Source of the DNA: Auriscalpium vulgare
Lineage: Eukaryota; Basidiomycota; Agaricomycetes; Russulales; Auriscalpiaceae
Direction: 5' to 3'
Assembly: GCA_019915015.1 (NCBI GenBank)
Contig: JAHBBC010000037.1
Location: forward strand, 1-64,000
DNA length: 64,000 bases
Part shown: positions 47,260 through 58,719 of the stretch, piece by piece
How the letters are laid out: each line of letters starts with the position of its first letter
How positions within the stretch are numbered: position 1 is the stretch's first letter
Program-made: the position numbers and the translations under genes
Notes under the pieces: generated by a model
What the model was told of the DNA's origin: nothing
The model's database searches: none
What the model saw: only the letters and a program-made list of their open reading frames with translations

Positions 47260-49496
47260 GTGCTCGTTGAAGGTTTGCTGTACGCGCTTGAGAAGCCTCA
47301 CCCGGGGTTTCTGTAGTCGTGTCCAGCGGCACCGAATTGACGGGGATCTTGTTAGGAAAGAGGAGATATCTGGGCGATTGTGTGAGCAACGCGGACATGC
47401 TCACGCTCGTGTGGGGCCAAAACTCACCATAGCGTCCTGATTTCTCCGCGCCGCCTCCGCCTCTTGCCCTCTGCTGCCCCCAAAATTCGCCCTTGACACC
47501 ACGTGTGACCTGTCGGCCAGAACACCGCAGGACGTTCATGCTCTGCGCACCCCGGGCCACAGCTCGTTCGTGACACCGCGATATCAAGCGGGCAACTGCC
47601 AGCCTAGTGGGGAGTCCGAGAAGTCAGCGCAGCCAGCACAATGATGCAAAGTTATAGACGCACTGCAAGACGAGCGTAATGCGCGGTGGTCTTCTCTGTG
47701 CGTGGGCGTGTCAGTGCGTGCTCCGACGTTGGCGTGAGGGCGGAGCCGTGGGTGGAGGAGGGTTTGGGGCGGGCGGTGGTGCTGGGATGTAGTCGTGGGC
47801 GCCGCGTCCAGGACGAGGACGACTGTAATTTTGAAGTAGCGCACCGCAGGAGGCAGCACAGTACTAAGCCGGGGAAGAGGAGTATGTGTATGCGCGGGTT
47901 TGATGTTGGACATGATCGGGGAGCGTGTTTGGACAGAACGTGCAGTGTGTAAGTCGGGAGCAGCGACGGATCTGGCGGGGCATGAGTGCGTATGGGCCGG
48001 TAGTGTATGCGGGTAGTACATGGGGACGTCGTGCTGCGGTGCAGGCAGCTGGGCGTCGTTGCCGTGGTCGCCCGTGCTGTCGCCGGGCGCAGGCAGCGAG
48101 GTCTTGTTGCCGGTTGGTAGAGTCATGGGGGCGGGAAGAGGGATTGCGTAGGCGTGGGGTAGGTTCAGCTTCAAGTTATCTGCGCGCGGAGTGTTTGACT
48201 TGAGCGAGGGAGTGTCTGGGAGGGAGGCGTCTGGCCGCGTCCGGTGCTCAGTTGTCGCTTAGGCGCTGGGGTAGACGCCTTGTGATCTCGACTGTCGAGA
48301 TCACAGGGCGTCTACCCCAGCGCTTGTACCGCACTTCACTCTTGCCTTCACCACAGGCTGCATGCACGCACTGCATTCAGTGCAGGTACCTGTCTTGGGT
48401 GGCTGGCGATGCTGGCGGTTTCGGCCCTGCGAGCCGCACGTGTTGGCGATCGGCCTCACAGATACAATGCTCTGGCACTGGGCAGTGTTGCGCGCAGCTC
48501 TTACCATTACGCCGTTGCTCACCGACAGGCTCTTGTTGCGACATACCACGGGAAGGCCATCATCGCTCACAGGGCCTCGGTTATGTGGTGCGGGTAAAGG
48601 ATTGGATGCAGAGGAGAATGGCGGTTACTCGGTGCGTACGGATAGTTCTGCGTCGACTTCCGTTGTCTGTGTACTGAGCAAGCTGTAGGGTCAGTGTATC
48701 AGTTTCGTGGCTGTCATCTTCGGTCAGGCGTCGTCTGTGTTGCCCGTCTTTCCTGCTCCCGGCGGGCTAGTTCATGGATCAGCGCGGGCTATCAGGACTC
48801 AGCCGGTCTCCTACCAACCAACCCGATTTTCAAGAGTGGAACCTGCGCCGTGGCTGGAGACCCAAGAGATTGCATTCCTTATTTGCTAGAGGTCGGTTTT
48901 GGCGTCGTCTCGCTTGCTTCAACTTTGCTTTGGCGATGTGGTGTTCATTCATACCGCAGACTTGTCCCGCGTTGGGCAATTTCGTCCTCGCAGCGTCGAA
49001 CGCGACGTTCTGCCACTCGGTCTACCAAGCGCTACTAGCGCCCTTGACGCAACTTTCTCGGCGGTACCAAGTCCTCCTGGAATCGCGCCCACATTCTAAC
49101 CATATCCACTTCTCATTTCAGACGTCGTCATTATCTTTGCTGTTGTCAGTGTATCCACGCCATCTGCGCCGAATTACCACCATCTGACAGTCCCTCAGGG
49201 CGAATTGGATGCTGGTCTCTCCAGTGTCGCTTTCGTTGGCCACGCATTGAACCCACCTCGCGGGACTGATAGAGATTGCTGCTTTAACGAGGTATGTGCC
49301 GCGCGCATTTCATTACCAGCTCCTCGTCACTGGCTCAGTAAAAGTCTGGCGAGCCTCAGTTTAAGCTCGGCTGCATCACGGCAAGCCGTTTACGGCACAC
49401 CAGCCGTCGGGTGGGTTTGACTTACATAAATACTGAGTGTGCAGCTTTCTCGTGCGTCCGTTCATCTTCGTCCAACACACCTCACGCCGTATCAAG
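47260..49496. other. Palindrome-bearing spacer upstream of copy H
   Basis: Nearly identical to 30430-32692, with only scattered substitutions and a few short indels (for example three extra bases near 49013). See that entry for contents; no gene is called. Confidence 0.4.
48263..48323. repeat. Near-perfect 61-base palindrome, right copy
   Basis: Identical to 31459-31519, exactly 16804 bases further on, with the same single arm mismatch and central T. Confidence 0.9.
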
Positions 49497-52400
49497 ATGT
49501 CAAGACCTTCTGTCACTCGTCCAGCAGGTGTTATTCGTCACCCGCTGTCATCTTCAAGCTTGCCAGGTCCCTGCGCGAAGCTCATCTCGCTGCTTACCGT
49601 AAGATTGATTCGTTGAATTACTTGGATTTTTTGACAGCAAAATCCTCATTCAGCACGTCCCGACTTCTGATGAACGGTTCAAACAACGACTGACTGCTGT
49701 GGAGTCCGCAGTCAGTGTAATGCAGAGGCGAATAGACATGGAAACCCGCTGTCATTGCGACCTGGGACCGAAGACATCCCTCCTATGCAACCTTGTAAGA
49801 TCTTGCTTGATAGGAAGTTCCATCGGGATGAGGTATTCTTTGTTCTAGTCTTGTTCTGTTCGACTTTTCACTTACTGTCATTATAGGGAGTATATTCGGA
49901 TCGTACGGCCGCGACAGCCTGACCCTGCGGTTAACCCGCTGACAGGATCTCCGCCCGATTTCATCGAAGTTGCCCTGCTTGCCTACGTACAATTGGATTC
50001 AGCAAAGCAAGCACCTGGACCAACCAGGACAGTGACAACGAGCTCTGTCCCGGGCAGTCCCCCAAACGATCTGCCGGACGATCCCCGTATAGATGTTGGC
50101 GCATCGGAACCACGGTCGGAGTCTACAGATGGGTCTTCATTGAATGAGTCGCTACTTGCTGGCCCAGAATTATTTAAACTCCTGGTTGCTGGCGACACCA
50201 GCGACATGAATACTGCCTCCGTGCTAGTCATGACAGGGGAGCCCAACATATACAGCGCAATTGCAAGCATACTGTATCATCGAATATCTTTGGGCTTCGA
50301 TGGTCCTGTTCTTGGCCTCAGCTACTCTAGCGATGGACGTCGGCTTCACCTCATCTTTGCATGGTTACCAGGGAAGAGCGACGGGAAATTGGTATGTGCG
50401 CTTCAACTTGTCCTGCTGGTCTATCGAACTTACTAACTCATACTGAAGGGTCCGATACACGTCGCTCATGACGCCTTTGATGTTTCAAAAGGACAAGGAG
50501 TTTTCGACGCCACCGACTTGCATTCCTGCATCGCCCTCTTGCATTTTCTGTCCTCAGCGCACAAGCGACTCATAAAACTTCCGAAGAGGTCATCACCTGG
50601 AAGGATCTTGTGGAGAGCTGATCAGGTGCCCTCACCTGCATCGGGCGGAATTGGGTCCAAGACGAAACGCATCGAGAACTGGATCTTTGAAGTCTCAGAG
50701 GCGTCAGCTCGTTTTCTCGTATAGATGATACATACCTCGATTTTTACCCGTCTAATCAGGATCCGCACCCGCGATCCGGCGGGCGTGGTGTCAGCGGCTC
50801 TGCCCTGCGAAGAATTTATCGCCGATGACACGTTGGCAGAGCGGTACGTGACACCGAATTTTCCTGCGAAGCGTGTCAAACGATCCCGCACTTACAGCCC
50901 GCCATCCACTCCATCGGGCGACTCGCACACGTCTTTCTATGAGCCTCTTTCTCGCATGTCTTTTGAAGTGTATGATTCATCACTCGATCGCTTCAATGAT
51001 AGTTTGCATGCTAAGTGCTGTTGCCAGATTTGCAAGGGGCCACGAAGAAACTACAAGCTATTGGCTGTACGATCGTGGATGTGTCCAAGACACAAGATTG
51101 CCTCATTTTAGAGACAACTACGAAGCGCTGCTCAATCACAAATTGATGCAACCAAGAGACATAGAGCAGTTCGCGAAGAGCATACCCCTCTTCAAATTAT
51201 ATGACGACGCCACACGGTTCCGCTGGCCAAGCGAGTTGAACAGCAAGGTGCCCTGCTTTAGATTGAGGTTTTGCACGAGTCACTGAAATATTTCAAGGCG
51301 GCGGGGCTCCCAGCCGTTCCGCCACACCTAAACAAATTACGCGACAACATCTCGCTGGCTGTTGACAATCATCTGGTGCACGAGCTCGGCCACGTTGGAC
51401 AGGACGAAGGCCTGAAAACAATCAAGGAACATTTCGTTGATCTCCTGTGCGTTCGTCTACGAACAGAATATAGGGGAGGAGAAATTCGCTCCCAATTCGA
51501 CGCACTTCACGACTCCCTTTTCGGAGAGGTGTTGGGCTCGAACGATATCGTTATCCTGCCAATGTGCGCATCATCGCCTTTCTTCTCGACCGAGCTAATG
51601 ACATTGCCATCTCACAGCCTTCATCCCATGTTGAGACTACCTCGCAATGACCAGGCCGATCGCCGCCTACGTCCAATCTTGGGTACAACACTTCAATGGC
51701 AGATCGTGATGGAAGGAAACCCACAGTCACAACGGCTTCTCTTCTGTCGCAAGGTCTTGAAGGATCTCATCTCCAATGGGAGAGAGACAAATCAAAAGCT
51801 CGACAGGGAGGCAAAAGCGAGTGCGTGGTTCGCCGCTGATCACGACACTTGGCTTGCTGCGGACTTTGCGGGAGCGGAACGTCGGCGGACGCAGGATCCT
51901 GAGGTTGGCAAGTGCGACTCGCTTTGCGTCGTCAAGCTAGGGGGTGTCATTCCGGCCAGTCTGCAAGCAGAGTTCAATGAAATCAACCTCGTTATGTTTC
52001 CTGATACGCACGAGAAAGGTACGCCATCGTCTTTGGTCTCCTCTTTATGTGACTGGAACAGGCCACACAGACGATTCCGGGGATTGCAAGCCACCGCTCT
52101 CAGAAGCTCTTCTTCTCCCGTTGCTAGTTTCTCAGTACCGCAGAAACGACCTCATCCCGAGCTATGATTTTACTCCGAGGAAGCTCCGTATGCTCCTCAC
52201 TGCGGCCGTCAAGTTCCTCGTCGCTCTCGATGTGTGGAACTTTCCTGTATTCGGTTTGATCACTACAGGAGCAGTGGGCATCGTCGTCGCTGCTTGGGCG
52301 GAGCCCGGTGGTGAAGACTGGAACGTGAGATTAATTTATATATTCATCCCTGGCCTCGATGTTGATGCCGGTAAAAAGCTATGTCCTCCGGTCGTCCGGA

Positions 52401-52618
52401 TCCTTGAACGCAGCTGCTGCCTGTTCGACTTGGCAACGCCCCTCGGAGCATTCCACTACACCACATTTCTTTCATGGCTTCAAGACGTCCACGCCAAAGA
52501 ACTTGTCGAAGCATTCGATGATGCAAAGCGTGCAAATTTTTTGAGGAGGCTAGAAAGTGGGGATGAGAGCATCAAATGGGCGATGGCGCCCCACGCGTGG
52601 GAGGCATCGAGCACTTAA
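49497..52618 (+). CDS. RLPRND family copy H, near twin of copy G
   Basis: Function unknown. Start ATG 49497; the architecture is the same as copy G throughout. The flanks and much of the coding sequence are almost identical to G, but two patches differ sharply. The first is in exon 2, from 49654 to about 49835 (for example VSVMQRRIDM instead of VTLMQRRADM). The second, at 51745-51865 downstream of RLPRND, has eight residue replacements within about 40 codons (CRKVLKDL instead of CRDILEDL; FAADHDTWLAADF instead of FAGNHDTWISADF). It shares with G the altered splice donor and TAG near 50722-50724. Ends with TAA at 52616-52618. Confidence 0.65.
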
Positions 52619-55149
52619 TAATTGATATAAGTAACATGTGCACAGGACTGCAGCGTAATTGGAACGCCGATGGCAGCAATAAGCTGGGCGCGAAGGTACG
52701 ACACCCGGGCCTGGGCACGACACGATAAGGCCAACTGGGACGGGAAGCGAACATGGCGTGGACGGAACGGCACGCCGCAGGCTAGCAGAAGACATCAAGG
52801 CATAACCTTTAGCGGCAAGAGAATTACGCAGACGTTGACGTGTCGATCTCGGCGCTGCGGATAAGGAGACAGGAGTCGTAAATCACAGACAAGCAGCTTC
52901 CTCGCGAAGACGGCATGATGCGAATGCTAGCAGACAAGCAAAGTTGACGCAGACCACATCTAGCACGTGGCGGGTATTGCGGCACCAGGCGACTGCATCT
53001 GTGACAGGACACCCGAAACGTCCTGACAACAGAGAGATGGGTAGAGTGGCTGGAGATTGAGCAAGTGGATGCCGACGAAAGCGGCCAAAGGGCACTGTTC
53101 TCCCGAAGCTCGACGCGACGCTTCAATCGTTCATCATCGAGAAGTTTAAGTAGGCATCAGGTCCACGCACACGAAGTACGTGTATGTAAATCGAATGGGA
53201 CTTGTTTAGCTTGGATCGCTTGTTCCGTCACCGAGCAGCAAGAGAGCACAGAATAGGGAACGGTCGCGTGCGCGAAGGAGCGACAAGAGTGAAGCCATGG
53301 CGATAAATTCCTGAGCAGTCAAGACAGCCTAGAACTGCACGACGCCGAAACTATAGCGCGTGAAGAGCCTGACGTGAATATTTAAAATGGGCAGCAGAGA
53401 AAAAGAGGGACGGACACAGTATGAGGATAACGAGTATTTGCGGGAGAGCTGGGGGGCAGACAATGGACGAGGACTATGCCCATGCGCCTTACATCAGGAC
53501 CGGGCCTGCGACGACTGCACCTGCGGCCTCGCTTGTGTCTGCACCGTGCGTCGTCCAGGTCGCGAGGGACGCGGCTCGTTCGACGGAGGCACGTCGAGAG
53601 GCGGAGTCTCCTCACGCTCGCTCGCTCCTCCGGCGCGACATTCTATAAGCCTGCGCGAGAGGGTCACAGCACAAATATCAAACGAACCTGCACCAGAACA
53701 CATGCTTCGCGTCAATTTGTGATCTCCCTCCAAGCTATTGACGTCGACGTACTTGTAACAGGGGGTGCCGCGCCGCCCCGTCCTGGGCCTGAGCGCTGAG
53801 CTCCGGGTGCCAGAGCAGAACTACATCTCGATTCTCATCCGCCTCACTCTCAAACCAAAACCCCTCCCACATGGTGCCCAGCCAGCCACATCCATCTCAG
53901 GATGGAGCTGCTCCGGCAGGCGTATATCGAGCACGGCCGGGGCCGCACCCGCATGACCCAGAGCGCGGTGCCGTGTCGTACGCGCCATCGAGAATACCGA
54001 GGCGCAGCTCCGCGACACGGCGAGGAGCTTGCGGAGGCGTCGAGAAACCTGCATTGAACGGATGAGACAGGTGAGCGTGAAGCGTGAAGCAAGTTGAAGC
54101 TTGAAGCTTGAAGCGCGGGGCGGCGGCCGAAGTCATTCTATTTTGGGCCCGCACACCACCGGGCCCCGGCTGCGTCGATTTCATGCAGACCGGGGCATCT
54201 ACCGTGAAGCTCCCGGATGGTTTCCATTCGAATCAGACTCCATTAAAACTATATACTTCATTTTGAGACCATCCCAAAAGCCCGTGGGTGCCAGTGCCGG
54301 TCAAATGGCAGCAACGCCGGTGGAGAATCTTCTGTAACCCTACATTCATTCTCCATTACTGTAGCCGCCGACAACTTACAAGCTACATCTAGGAGCGAGA
54401 GCTTGGCCACCGCGGGCGAAACACGGTATCAACGACGTCGTCTTGGTCACGCTGAGGGCATGAGTCCCTCCGACAACGCGCAAAGCAGGGTCAGGGATCA
54501 CGGACAGGACGCGGAGGTGACCAGTGCACCTCACCGACCCGAAGTTCGAAAATGCGTGCGCTTGTGACCTCCGCATCCTATGCCGTTTACCTGGCCTTAA
54601 TTTGCGCGTTGCCAGTGACGGAGGACTTCATGCCCTTGTGTGACCGAAGCAACGTCGTCGATGACACGACGAAGTTCTCGCGCCTGACCGATCGGTCCTT
54701 GGGAAGGCATGAAGCGAGCAAGGGTTGAAAAACTGGGGCATGAGATGTTCGGCGTTGGAGGAGCAGGAAGATCAGCTACAAAATGAGAAGTCAGAGACGA
54801 CTCTCCGCAGGCAGGCTGCCGCGCACCTTGACCCAGCCTGCACACTACCCTCTGTCCAACGGATATCAAGGCTTCATCGGGACCCATCTGTAGTCCATTT
54901 CCGCTTCACTAGCGGGTATTTGATACCAGGATGCTTCCGGTCGGCACAGATGAAGGAGCTCGACGGTGAGCGCAGTGGGAACACGCCGCGCGATACTGTA
55001 CACCATGACCTACCATGACTCAGTCGCGCGGCCGGGCGGCTGTTCTGTACACGTACAAAGGCATACTGCCTCCATGTTTCGCGACGCTAGACGATCATGC
55101 AGAGCCAACTCTTTTCGTGTCCGGTCGGTCTCTGAGGACACAACGCAAG
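52619..55149. other. Spacer between copies H and I
   Basis: 52660-54388 is the duplicate of the copy G 3' flank, with TTGAAGC repeats near 54087-54109. From 54389 to 55149 the sequence is unique; the last 135 bases (from ATG 55015) are open and in frame with copy I, so a longer first exon for I is possible. Nothing else recognised. Confidence 0.35.
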
Positions 55150-58100
55150 ATGGTGCGGCCTCGTCCCGCTGGTCTTGCTGTGATTCATCACCCGCTGTCG
55201 TCTTTGAGCTTGCCATCTCGCTGTGCAGAGCTCATCTCGCAGCTTACGGTAAGACCCATCGTTCGTTTGCGCGGATGTTTTGACAGCAATTCCTCACCCA
55301 GGCCATCCCGACTCCTGATGAACGTTTCAAGCAACGACTGTCAGCTGTAGAGTCCGCAGTCACCTTGATGCAGAGACGGGCAGACATGGAACTACGCTGT
55401 CACTGCGACCTGGGACCGAAGACATTCCTCCTATGCAACCTCGTAAGATCTTGCTTGGTAGGAAGTCCTATCATGATGAGGTATTATTGGCCTAGTCACT
55501 TTGTTCCGCTCGAATTTATACTTACTACTATCATAGGGAGTGTATACGAATCGTACGGCCGCGACAGCCTGAACCTGCGATTGACTCGCTTACAGGATCG
55601 CCCCCCAATTCCATTGAAGTCGCGCTACTTGGTTACATTTCTGTGGCATCAGCTAATCAAGTACCTGGACCTTCCAGAAAGACCAGCGCTATCCCGGACG
55701 ATTGCTCGGATGAACCCCGTGCAGATGTCGGCGCGTCAGAAGTGTCGTCCCTACCATCATGGTTATCTGTCGAGTCTTCATCGAAGGAGTCCGTCTTTGC
55801 TGGCCCAGAATTCTCCAAGACTCTCATTGCTGGCGAAACCGGCGAGACCAACATTGCCTCTGTACTAGTTATGACAGGGGAGTCCCACATTTACAGCGCA
55901 ATTGCGAGCCTTCTGTATCACCGAATCTCCTTGGGCTTCGATGGTCCTGTTCTTGGCTTGAGTTACTCCAGCGATGGACGTCGGCTTCACGTCATCTTCG
56001 CCTGGTTAGGAGAGGGCGACAGGGAATTTGGACGGGTCAGTATTTTCAAAGTCCTGGTTGAGCACGCCTTCTAACTCATACTGTAGGCTCCGATCCACGT
56101 GGCTCATGACGCCTTTAGTGAAATAGAAGGACAAGGAACTTACGACGCCACCGACGCGGAGTCGTGCACTACCCTCTTACGTTTCCTGACCTCAGCGGAG
56201 AAGTTACTCGTACAGCTTCGGAAAGGGCGAGCAGCCAGAAGAGGTCGGGATATATTGTGGAGGGCCGACCAGGTGCCACTTCCTGGTACATCGGAGGGAA
56301 AAGAATCCAAGAGAAACATCAAGAAGTGGCTTTCTGAGGTCGCACTATCGTCAGCCCGTTTTCCCATATGTATGACGCAAACGTCGACGCTTGCCTCCTT
56401 TTAGTGACACACAAGATGACCCAGTCTCAGAAGAAGAAGGACGGTATGTGGATCATATTCTCCTGCAAAGCGTCTCAAATGAACTCTCACATGCAGTCGA
56501 CCATCCTCTCCATCGGGCGATTCGCATAGGTCGTCCCTCCGGGCTCTTTCCCGCGTGTCTTTCGAAGCGTATGATTTATCATTCGACCCCATCAATTCTT
56601 CGATGTGCTAATTGCTATTCCTAGATTTTCAAAGAGTGACCACGCGACTGCAAGCAATTGGCTCTTCGACCGTGGGTGTGTCCAAGACACAAGATTGCAC
56701 CACTTCAGAGGCAACTACGAAGCGCTGCTCAGTCACGAATCGATTAAACTAAGAGACCCAGAGCGATTCGTGGAGAGCATACCCCTCTTCAAAGCATATG
56801 ACGAAGCCACGCGATTCCGCTGGCCAAGCGAGTGGACCAGCAAGGTACCCTGCTTTCAATCGAGTCTTTGCATGGACCATGGACCACTGACATTTGCAAA
56901 GGCAGACATTCCTGGCGTTCCACAGCACTTGAAGAAATTACGCGACAGCTTCGCGCTGGCTGCTGACAAGCATCTAGTGACTGAGAGCGGCCATGTTGGA
57001 CAGGTCGACGGCCCCGCCATGTTGAACGCGGTCCATAAACGCTTTGATGATCTCCTATGCGTTCGGCTCCGAACAAAGTCTAGGGGAGGGGACATTCATT
57101 CACAATTCGACGCACTTCACGACTCTATTTTCGGAGAGATGTTAGGTTCGAGCGATGCCGTTGTCCTGCCAATGTGAGCATCACCATAATTTCTCTCCAC
57201 TCAGCTAACACTGACATCTTACAGCCTGCATCCCATCTTCAGGCTACCTCGCAATGACCAGGCCGATCGCCGCCTTTCTTCGATCATGGGTTCACGGTAC
57301 CTACCCCGATTCTTGAGAGAAGACGTACAATCACGGCGGCTTGTTTTCACCCGTAACCTCTTCGATAATCTGCATACCGCTGGGACAGAAAGGCCTCAAA
57401 AAGTGAATCGGGAGGTGCGGGTGGTTGCGCGGTACGAATTATATCATCAAGCTTGGTTTCGTGCGGACTTCGAAGCAGCGGAACGTCGGCGGGTTCGAGA
57501 TCCTGAGGTTGGTATGTTCAACTCGCTTTGCGTCGTCAAGATAGGCGACGCCATTCCGGCAAGTCTGCAAGCACAGTTCGATGAAGTCAACCTCATTCTG
57601 TTTCCTGATTCGCACGAAAAAGGTACGCCATTGGCTTTGCAGTGGTCTATTCTTACGTGACTGGAACAAGCCACGCAGACGATTCCCGGGCTTTCAAGTC
57701 TCCGCTCTCAGGAGCTCTTCTCCTCCCACTACTAGTTTCTCAGTACCGCAGTAGCGCCTCGAAGTATGATTTTGGTCCTAGGAAGCTCCGTATGCTCCTC
57801 ACCGCGGCCGTCAAGTTCCTCGTCGCTCTCGATGTGTGGAACTTCCCGGTATTTGGTCTGATCACTAAAGGAGCAGTGGGCGTCGTTGTCACTGCTTGGG
57901 CGGAGCCCGGCGGTGAGGATCAGAACGTGAGATAGATTCATGCTCATTTCTGACCTCATTATTGATGCCAGTAAACAGCCACACCCTCCGGTCGTCCGGA
58001 TCCTCGAACGCAGCTGCTGCGTGTTCGATCTAGCAACGCCCCTTGGAGCATTCCACTACACCTTATTCCTTTCGTGGCTTCAAGACGTCCACGCAAAAGA

Positions 58101-58218
58101 GCTTATCAAGGCATTCGACGGTGCGAAGCTTGCAGCATTTTTGAAGAGGCTGGAAAGTGGGGACGAGAGCATCAAATGGGCGATGGTGCCGGACACAGAG
58201 GCAGCGTCGAGCACTTGA
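55150..58218 (+). CDS. RLPRND family copy I, intact, 11 exons, 832 residues
   Basis: Function unknown; best reference copy. Exons: 55150-55248, 55302-55480, 55537-56035, 56087-56369, 56416-56443, 56497-56529, 56625-56844, 56902-57173, 57225-57622, 57679-57926, 57979-58218; all introns are GT...AG and all phases agree. The start at 55150 gives a 33-codon first exon as in other copies; ATG 55015 in the same frame is the alternative. Residues about 1-110: charged helical region. 110-160: Ser/Asp-rich linker. 160-255: SVLVMTGESHIYSAIASLL and SYSSDGRRLHVIFAW. Then IHVAHDAFSE, NWLFDRGCVQD, SQFDALHDSIFG, RLPRND (about 543-548), SLCVVKIGDAIP, and a C-terminal domain with LLLPLLVSQYR (about 684-694), KLRMLLTAAVKFL and RILERSCCVFDLATPLG. 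No signal peptide or membrane segment is evident. Confidence 0.8.
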
Positions 58219-58506
58219 TATAAGTAAATCGGTACACGAGAGTACACGAGAGTGCAAGCGTTATCGGACATTCGAATGACATGTGGAAATATGTACGTGA
58301 TGACCGGAGCAGACATTGAGACCAGAAGGGCGGGGAGCAGTCTGATAAGATAGCATCCTCGCAGACATTATGTGCGCCATCAAGCTACAAAACAATGTGC
58401 ACAACATGCTCGTCCAGTCAGCAAGCGGCGCGGACAAGTAAACAGGGGGTGGATTTTGCGACCGCACGTTGCTCGGTGGGCGAAGTCACTGGTCAGTCGC
58501 CGACCG

Positions 58507-58698
58507 GCGACGACAGTACATAGCGACTTCATCGGCTTGCCCTTACTCGTGTCGCAGTACCGCAAGAAGTCCGGTCCATATCATTTTGGCGCAATGAAAC
58601 TGCGTATGAACTTGACCGCGGCTGTTAAGTATCTCGCCGCCTTAGATATATGGAACTTCGCTGTTTTTGGGTTACTCACCAAGGGCGCAGTCGGTGTT
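58507..58698 (+). pseudogene. Fragment J of an E/F-type family gene
   Basis: About 64 codons nearly identical to the C-terminal domain of copies E and F (FIGLPLLVSQYRKKSGPYHF, KLRMNLTAAVKYLAALDIW, VFGLLTKGAVGV), here on the plus strand. Homology stops abruptly within GTCGGTGTT at 58698; the frame then closes at TGA 58708-58710. There are no other parts of the gene on either side. Confidence 0.85.
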
Positions 58699-58719
58699 AC
58701 GATTCCCTGAGTTTACGAA

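Larger units (their letters stand above)
40272..54388. repeat. Segmental duplication, right copy (about 14.1 kb)
   Basis: Partner of 23365-37693, same orientation. It contains family copies F and H. Relative to the left copy it lacks roughly 350 bases after copy H (G positions about 35850-36205) and has numerous indels in the F half. Confidence 0.8.

Noticed and set aside
56444..56496. In-frame TGA in copy I (CGA in G) as a disabling mutation
   Set aside because: The stretch is a good intron in both copies (GTATGT...ATGCAG in I, GTACGT...TTACAG in G) and splicing keeps phase.
1..58710. The family as a transposon, with the flank blocks as terminal repeats
   Set aside because: I found no transposase, integrase or recombinase motif, no target-site duplications and no terminal inverted repeats at unit ends. 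It cannot be excluded, but nothing supports it directly.
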